This document shows, piece after piece, positions 7,502 through 8,948 of a stretch of DNA of 8,948 nucleotides (position 1 is the stretch's first letter; each line of letters starts with the position of its first letter). Source of the DNA: Bacteroidales bacterium (GTDB lineage: Bacteria; Bacteroidota; Bacteroidia; Bacteroidales; WCHB1-69). The DNA lies in contig JAAYRN010000053.1 in assembly GCA_012518765.1 (NCBI GenBank), forward strand, positions 1 through 8,948, in the 5' to 3' direction. The notes beneath the pieces were generated by a model. It was not told the DNA's origin, made no database searches, and saw only the letters and a program-made list of their open reading frames with translations. The position numbers and the translations under genes are program-made.

Positions 7502-7672
7502 TTATTCTGGATGAATTGCTTCTACTGGACAAACGTCAGCACAAGCACCGCAATCGATGCATTCATCAGGGTCAATAGTATACACATCTCCTTCGGAGAT
7601 TGCTTCTACTGGACATTCACTTATACATGTTCCACATGCTGTACATAATTCTGGATCTATTTTATATGCCAT
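7502..7672 (-). CDS. 2[4Fe-4S] ferredoxin
   Basis: This 56-residue gene encodes a bacterial-type ferredoxin, a soluble low-potential electron carrier in the cytoplasm. It has two complete cluster motifs, CTACGTCISECP (Cys10, 13, 16, 20) and CIDCGACADVCP (Cys38, 41, 44, 48). The two halves are near-duplicates (DPELC...CPVEAI and DPDEC...CPVEAI). Length and spacing are those of clostridial-type ferredoxins, with no extra domain. Such proteins serve enzymes such as pyruvate:ferredoxin oxidoreductase and hydrogenases in anaerobes. The ATG is preceded by an A-rich stretch without a Shine-Dalgarno sequence. A promoter-like site lies about 40 bases upstream and a strong terminator just downstream, so it can be a single-gene transcript. 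Rubrerythrin lies 107 bases upstream on the same strand and could be a functional neighbour, but a direct electron-transfer link is only inference. Confidence 0.96.
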   Translation of the reverse strand: MAYKIDPELCTACGTCISECPVEAISEGDVYTIDPDECIDCGACADVCPVEAIHPE

Positions 7673-7710
7673 TTTTTTTATTATTTAAAGTTTTAATTTA
7701 TACTAACGTG

Positions 7711-7718
7711 CAAAAATA
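7711..7718 (-). promoter_or_regulatory. ferredoxin promoter -7 element
   Basis: The minus strand reads TATTTTTG here, an exact match to TAnnTTTG, 38 bases before the ferredoxin ATG and between the rubrerythrin stop and the ferredoxin start. A TTTTG on the minus strand (7735-7739) lies upstream but at a spacing of about 16 bases, shorter than the usual 19-21, so the -33 element is uncertain. Confidence 0.55.
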
Positions 7719-7779
7719 ACAAGTTTATCAATACCAAAAGCTATTTTATAGTTTTTTATCAAAAATCATTTGGTTAGCT

Positions 7780-8358
7780 TTAGTAATTTTCTGCTTTAAG
7801 TTCAAAATAAGCCAGGGGATGATCACATGAAGGACACAAATTCAAAGCCTTAACTCCTTCATGAACATAGCCGCAGTTACGACACACCCAGCGTACGGGT
7901 TCTGTTCTTTCGAATACTCTTTTAACTTCAATATTCTCTAATAACCTACGGTATCGCTCTTCGTGCATTACTTCTGCCTTGGCTATAAGTCTAAATTTGG
8001 CAGCTATTTTCGGAAAACCTTCTTTATCGGCAACATCGGCAAAGGCGGGATATAGCTCTTCCCATTCTTCTTTTTCGCCATCGGCAGCAGCTAATAAATT
8101 TTCAACTGTAGTTCCTATAATTCCTGCGGGATACATAGCTGTAATTTCGACCATTCCTCCTTCTAAAAATTTAAAAAATTGTTTAGCATGCTGTTCTTCT
8201 TGAGCTGCGGTTTCAGCAAAGATAGCCGCTATTTGTTCATAGCCTTCTTTTTTAGCTACCTTAGCAAAAAAAGTATATCTATTTTTTGCTTGTGATTCGC
8301 CTGCAAAAGCTGCAAGTAAGTTTTTTTCTGTCTGTGTGTTTTTAATGCTTTTACTCAT
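7780..8358 (-). CDS. rbr: rubrerythrin
   Basis: Rubrerythrin is a cytoplasmic non-haem diiron peroxidase that reduces hydrogen peroxide to water, typical of anaerobes and microaerophiles. The 192-residue product has the two expected domains. An N-terminal four-helix ferritin-like bundle carries likely diiron ligands Glu21 (AGESQAKNRY), Glu54 and His57 (EEQH), Glu95, Glu98, Glu129 and His132 (ExxH in AEVMHEERY). A C-terminal rubredoxin-like domain holds one Fe in CRNCG (Cys159, Cys162) and CPSC (Cys175, Cys178). All ligands expected from Desulfovibrio rubrerythrin are present with an offset of about one residue, and the length is normal. The ATG is preceded by an AT-only leader with no Shine-Dalgarno sequence. 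It is divergent from the transketolase gene and upstream of the ferredoxin gene. Electron donors in vivo are usually rubredoxin or NADH-dependent reductases; the nearby ferredoxin is a candidate only by position. Confidence 0.96.
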   Translation of the reverse strand: MSKSIKNTQTEKNLLAAFAGESQAKNRYTFFAKVAKKEGYEQIAAIFAETAAQEEQHAKQFFKFLEGGMVEITAMYPAGIIGTTVENLLAAADGEKEEWEELYPAFADVADKEGFPKIAAKFRLIAKAEVMHEERYRRLLENIEVKRVFERTEPVRWVCRNCGYVHEGVKALNLCPSCDHPLAYFELKAENY

Positions 8359-8390
8359 ATTTTTTTAATTTAAATTATTTTAGATTACTA

Positions 8391-8398
8391 CAAAATTA
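8391..8398 (-). promoter_or_regulatory. likely rubrerythrin promoter -7 element (proximal)
   Basis: The minus strand reads TAATTTTG, an exact TAnnTTTG match, 32 bases before the rubrerythrin ATG. No TTG stands at the usual -33 spacing; instead the left arm of the 11-base inverted repeat (8414-8424) covers that position. That fits an activator-dependent or repressed promoter, but this is inference. Confidence 0.45.
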
Positions 8399-8413
8399 AG
8401 GTCTTAAAACCAT

Positions 8414-8557
8414 ACGGATAATAACCTTTTGTAAACCTGAAGCAAAATTACATTATTTTTTTATACCTTCATCCATAATATTCATTTTTATATGTAATTT
8501 ATTTTATTTCATATTATAGATATAATTGATTTTGTTTTAAATTCAATTATTATCCGT
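8414..8557. repeat. 11-base inverted repeat pair in the divergent intergenic region
   Basis: ACGGATAATAA at 8414-8424 and its exact reverse complement TTATTATCCGT at 8547-8557 are separated by 122 bases. The left copy sits at the -33 region of the proximal rubrerythrin -7 box; the right copy is about 107 bases upstream of the transketolase -7 box. They may be binding sites for one regulator, or chance in AT-rich DNA. Confidence 0.5.
8443..8450 (-). promoter_or_regulatory. possible second rubrerythrin -7 element (distal)
   Basis: A second TAATTTTG on the minus strand, 84 bases before the rubrerythrin ATG. It has the same octamer as the proximal site and also lacks a clear -33 TTG. In DNA this AT-rich one of the two may be chance. 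Confidence 0.3.
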
Positions 8558-8663
8558 CATTTTCTCATGAATTTGCTCTAAGTACATTCATTTGTTTCAT
8601 TTTTAATAAAAATGTATGTAAAAAAAACAATAAAAAAACACTTATTTATATTGAAATAATCTT

Positions 8664-8671
8664 TATCTTTG
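8664..8671 (+). promoter_or_regulatory. transketolase promoter -7 element
   Basis: TATCTTTG, the same octamer as in the tRNA-fMet promoter and an exact TAnnTTTG match, stands 24 bases before the ATG. The -33 region is not a clear TTG. AAAGG at 8686-8690, five bases before the ATG, is one of the few Shine-Dalgarno-like sequences in the window. Confidence 0.6.
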
Positions 8672-8695
8672 CTAATCATAAATTTAAAGGTAAAT

Positions 8696-8948
8696 ATGTT
8701 TAGTAAAGAAAGAATTACAGAATTAGAAAAGCAAGCAACTCAATCAAGACGAGATATTTTACGCATGGTTTACGAAGTTCAATCCGGGCACATAGGCGGT
8801 TCGCTTGGTTGTATTGATTATATGACTGCATTGTTTGCAGAAATTATGAATCGCAAACCCAATCAATTTAGATTGGATGGGAAAAACCAAGATATGTTTT
8901 TCTTATCAAACGGACACATAACACCAGCTTTGTACAGTTCATTGGCTC
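8696..8948 (+). CDS. transketolase, N-terminal part (3' end outside window)
   Basis: The first 84 codons are visible. They match the start of the thiamine-diphosphate-binding half of transketolase: a helix rich in charged residues, then VYEVQSGHIGGSLGCID (about residues 25-41, GH at 31-32), and then DMFFLSNGHITPALYSSLA (66-84). Transketolase moves two-carbon units between sugar phosphates in the non-oxidative pentose phosphate pathway in the cytoplasm. The SGHIGGSLG form, rather than GHPGAPMG of E. coli TktA, fits the split type seen in Bacteroidota and archaea, in which separate N- and C-terminal subunits of roughly 280 and 310 residues are encoded by adjacent genes. Whether it is split cannot be seen here. 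The ATG at 8696 has AAAGG five bases upstream and a good -7 box, which supports this start. Confidence 0.9.
   Translation, partial: MFSKERITELEKQATQSRRDILRMVYEVQSGHIGGSLGCIDYMTALFAEIMNRKPNQFRLDGKNQDMFFLSNGHITPALYSSLA

Larger units (their letters stand above)
8359..8695. other. AT-rich divergent intergenic region, rubrerythrin / transketolase
   Basis: These 337 bases carry no credible gene; the longest reading frame begun by ATG that I noticed is about 15 codons. The region holds two TAATTTTG sites towards rubrerythrin, one TATCTTTG site towards transketolase, a near-palindrome GGTCTTAAAACC (8400-8411), an 11-base inverted repeat (8414-8424 and 8547-8557), and a short A/T hairpin CATTTTT-AAT-AAAAATG (8598-8614). 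I see no recognisable riboswitch. Confidence 0.7.

Noticed and set aside
7442..7648. Plus-strand open frame across the ferredoxin gene
   Set aside because: It covers the terminator and the antisense of the clear 2[4Fe-4S] motifs; its Cys-rich look is only a shadow of the ferredoxin codons.
7735..7782. 7-bp AAAGCTA/TAGCTTT repeat after rubrerythrin as a terminator
   Set aside because: The loop is about 31 bases, the stem is weak and only a short T-run follows, so I do not call it.
7979..8203. Plus-strand open frame antisense to rubrerythrin
   Set aside because: The sense strand has every diiron and rubredoxin ligand; the antisense frame has low-complexity Ser/Ala content and no motif.
8598..8614. 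CATTTTT-AAT-AAAAATG hairpin as a terminator or operator
   Set aside because: It is a short A/T-rich stem with a 3-base loop and no T-run on either strand; likely chance.

Overview
The window looks like a chromosomal stretch of a low-GC Bacteroidota bacterium, probably an anaerobe or microaerophile. The signs are three clear TAnnTTTG-type -7 elements, near-absence of Shine-Dalgarno sequences, a PorT-type protein of the type IX secretion system (a Bacteroidota-specific system), and a rubrerythrin next to a two-cluster ferredoxin. I see no mobile element, CRISPR array, phage or plasmid gene, and no sign of recent transfer. Most of it is housekeeping, and I did not find a convincing new multi-gene system.

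Left part, plus strand (1-1704): the 3' end of a LysM-repeat cell-wall protein abuts truB (tRNA pseudouridine-55 synthase), which overlaps a class I SAM-dependent methyltransferase by one base. The three are packed like one transcription unit. Next comes an isolated initiator tRNA (tRNA-fMet) with its own promoter and a rho-independent terminator (1820-2005). After it, porT (outer-membrane barrel-like protein, TTG start) and pdxJ (pyridoxine 5'-phosphate synthase) form a tight pair ending in a hairpin terminator that covers both pdxJ's stop codon and the stop codon of the convergent gene.

Centre, minus strand (3557-7306): gyrA (DNA gyrase subunit A) is followed 33 bases later by an exported tetratricopeptide-repeat protein. 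The pair is probably co-transcribed.

Right part (7450-8948): a 56-residue 2[4Fe-4S] ferredoxin with its own promoter and terminator, then a rubrerythrin, both on the minus strand. An AT-rich divergent intergenic region of 337 bases follows. It holds promoter-like sites in both directions and an 11-base inverted repeat, and then the N-terminal part of a transketolase (probably the split Bacteroidota form) runs off the window on the plus strand.

The points most worth a second look are the widely spaced 11-base inverted repeat between rubrerythrin and transketolase, the gyrA-linked exported TPR protein with a CxxC motif, the terminator shared by the 3' ends of pdxJ and the TPR gene, the 17-base DNA repeat inside the ferredoxin gene, and the TTG start of porT.
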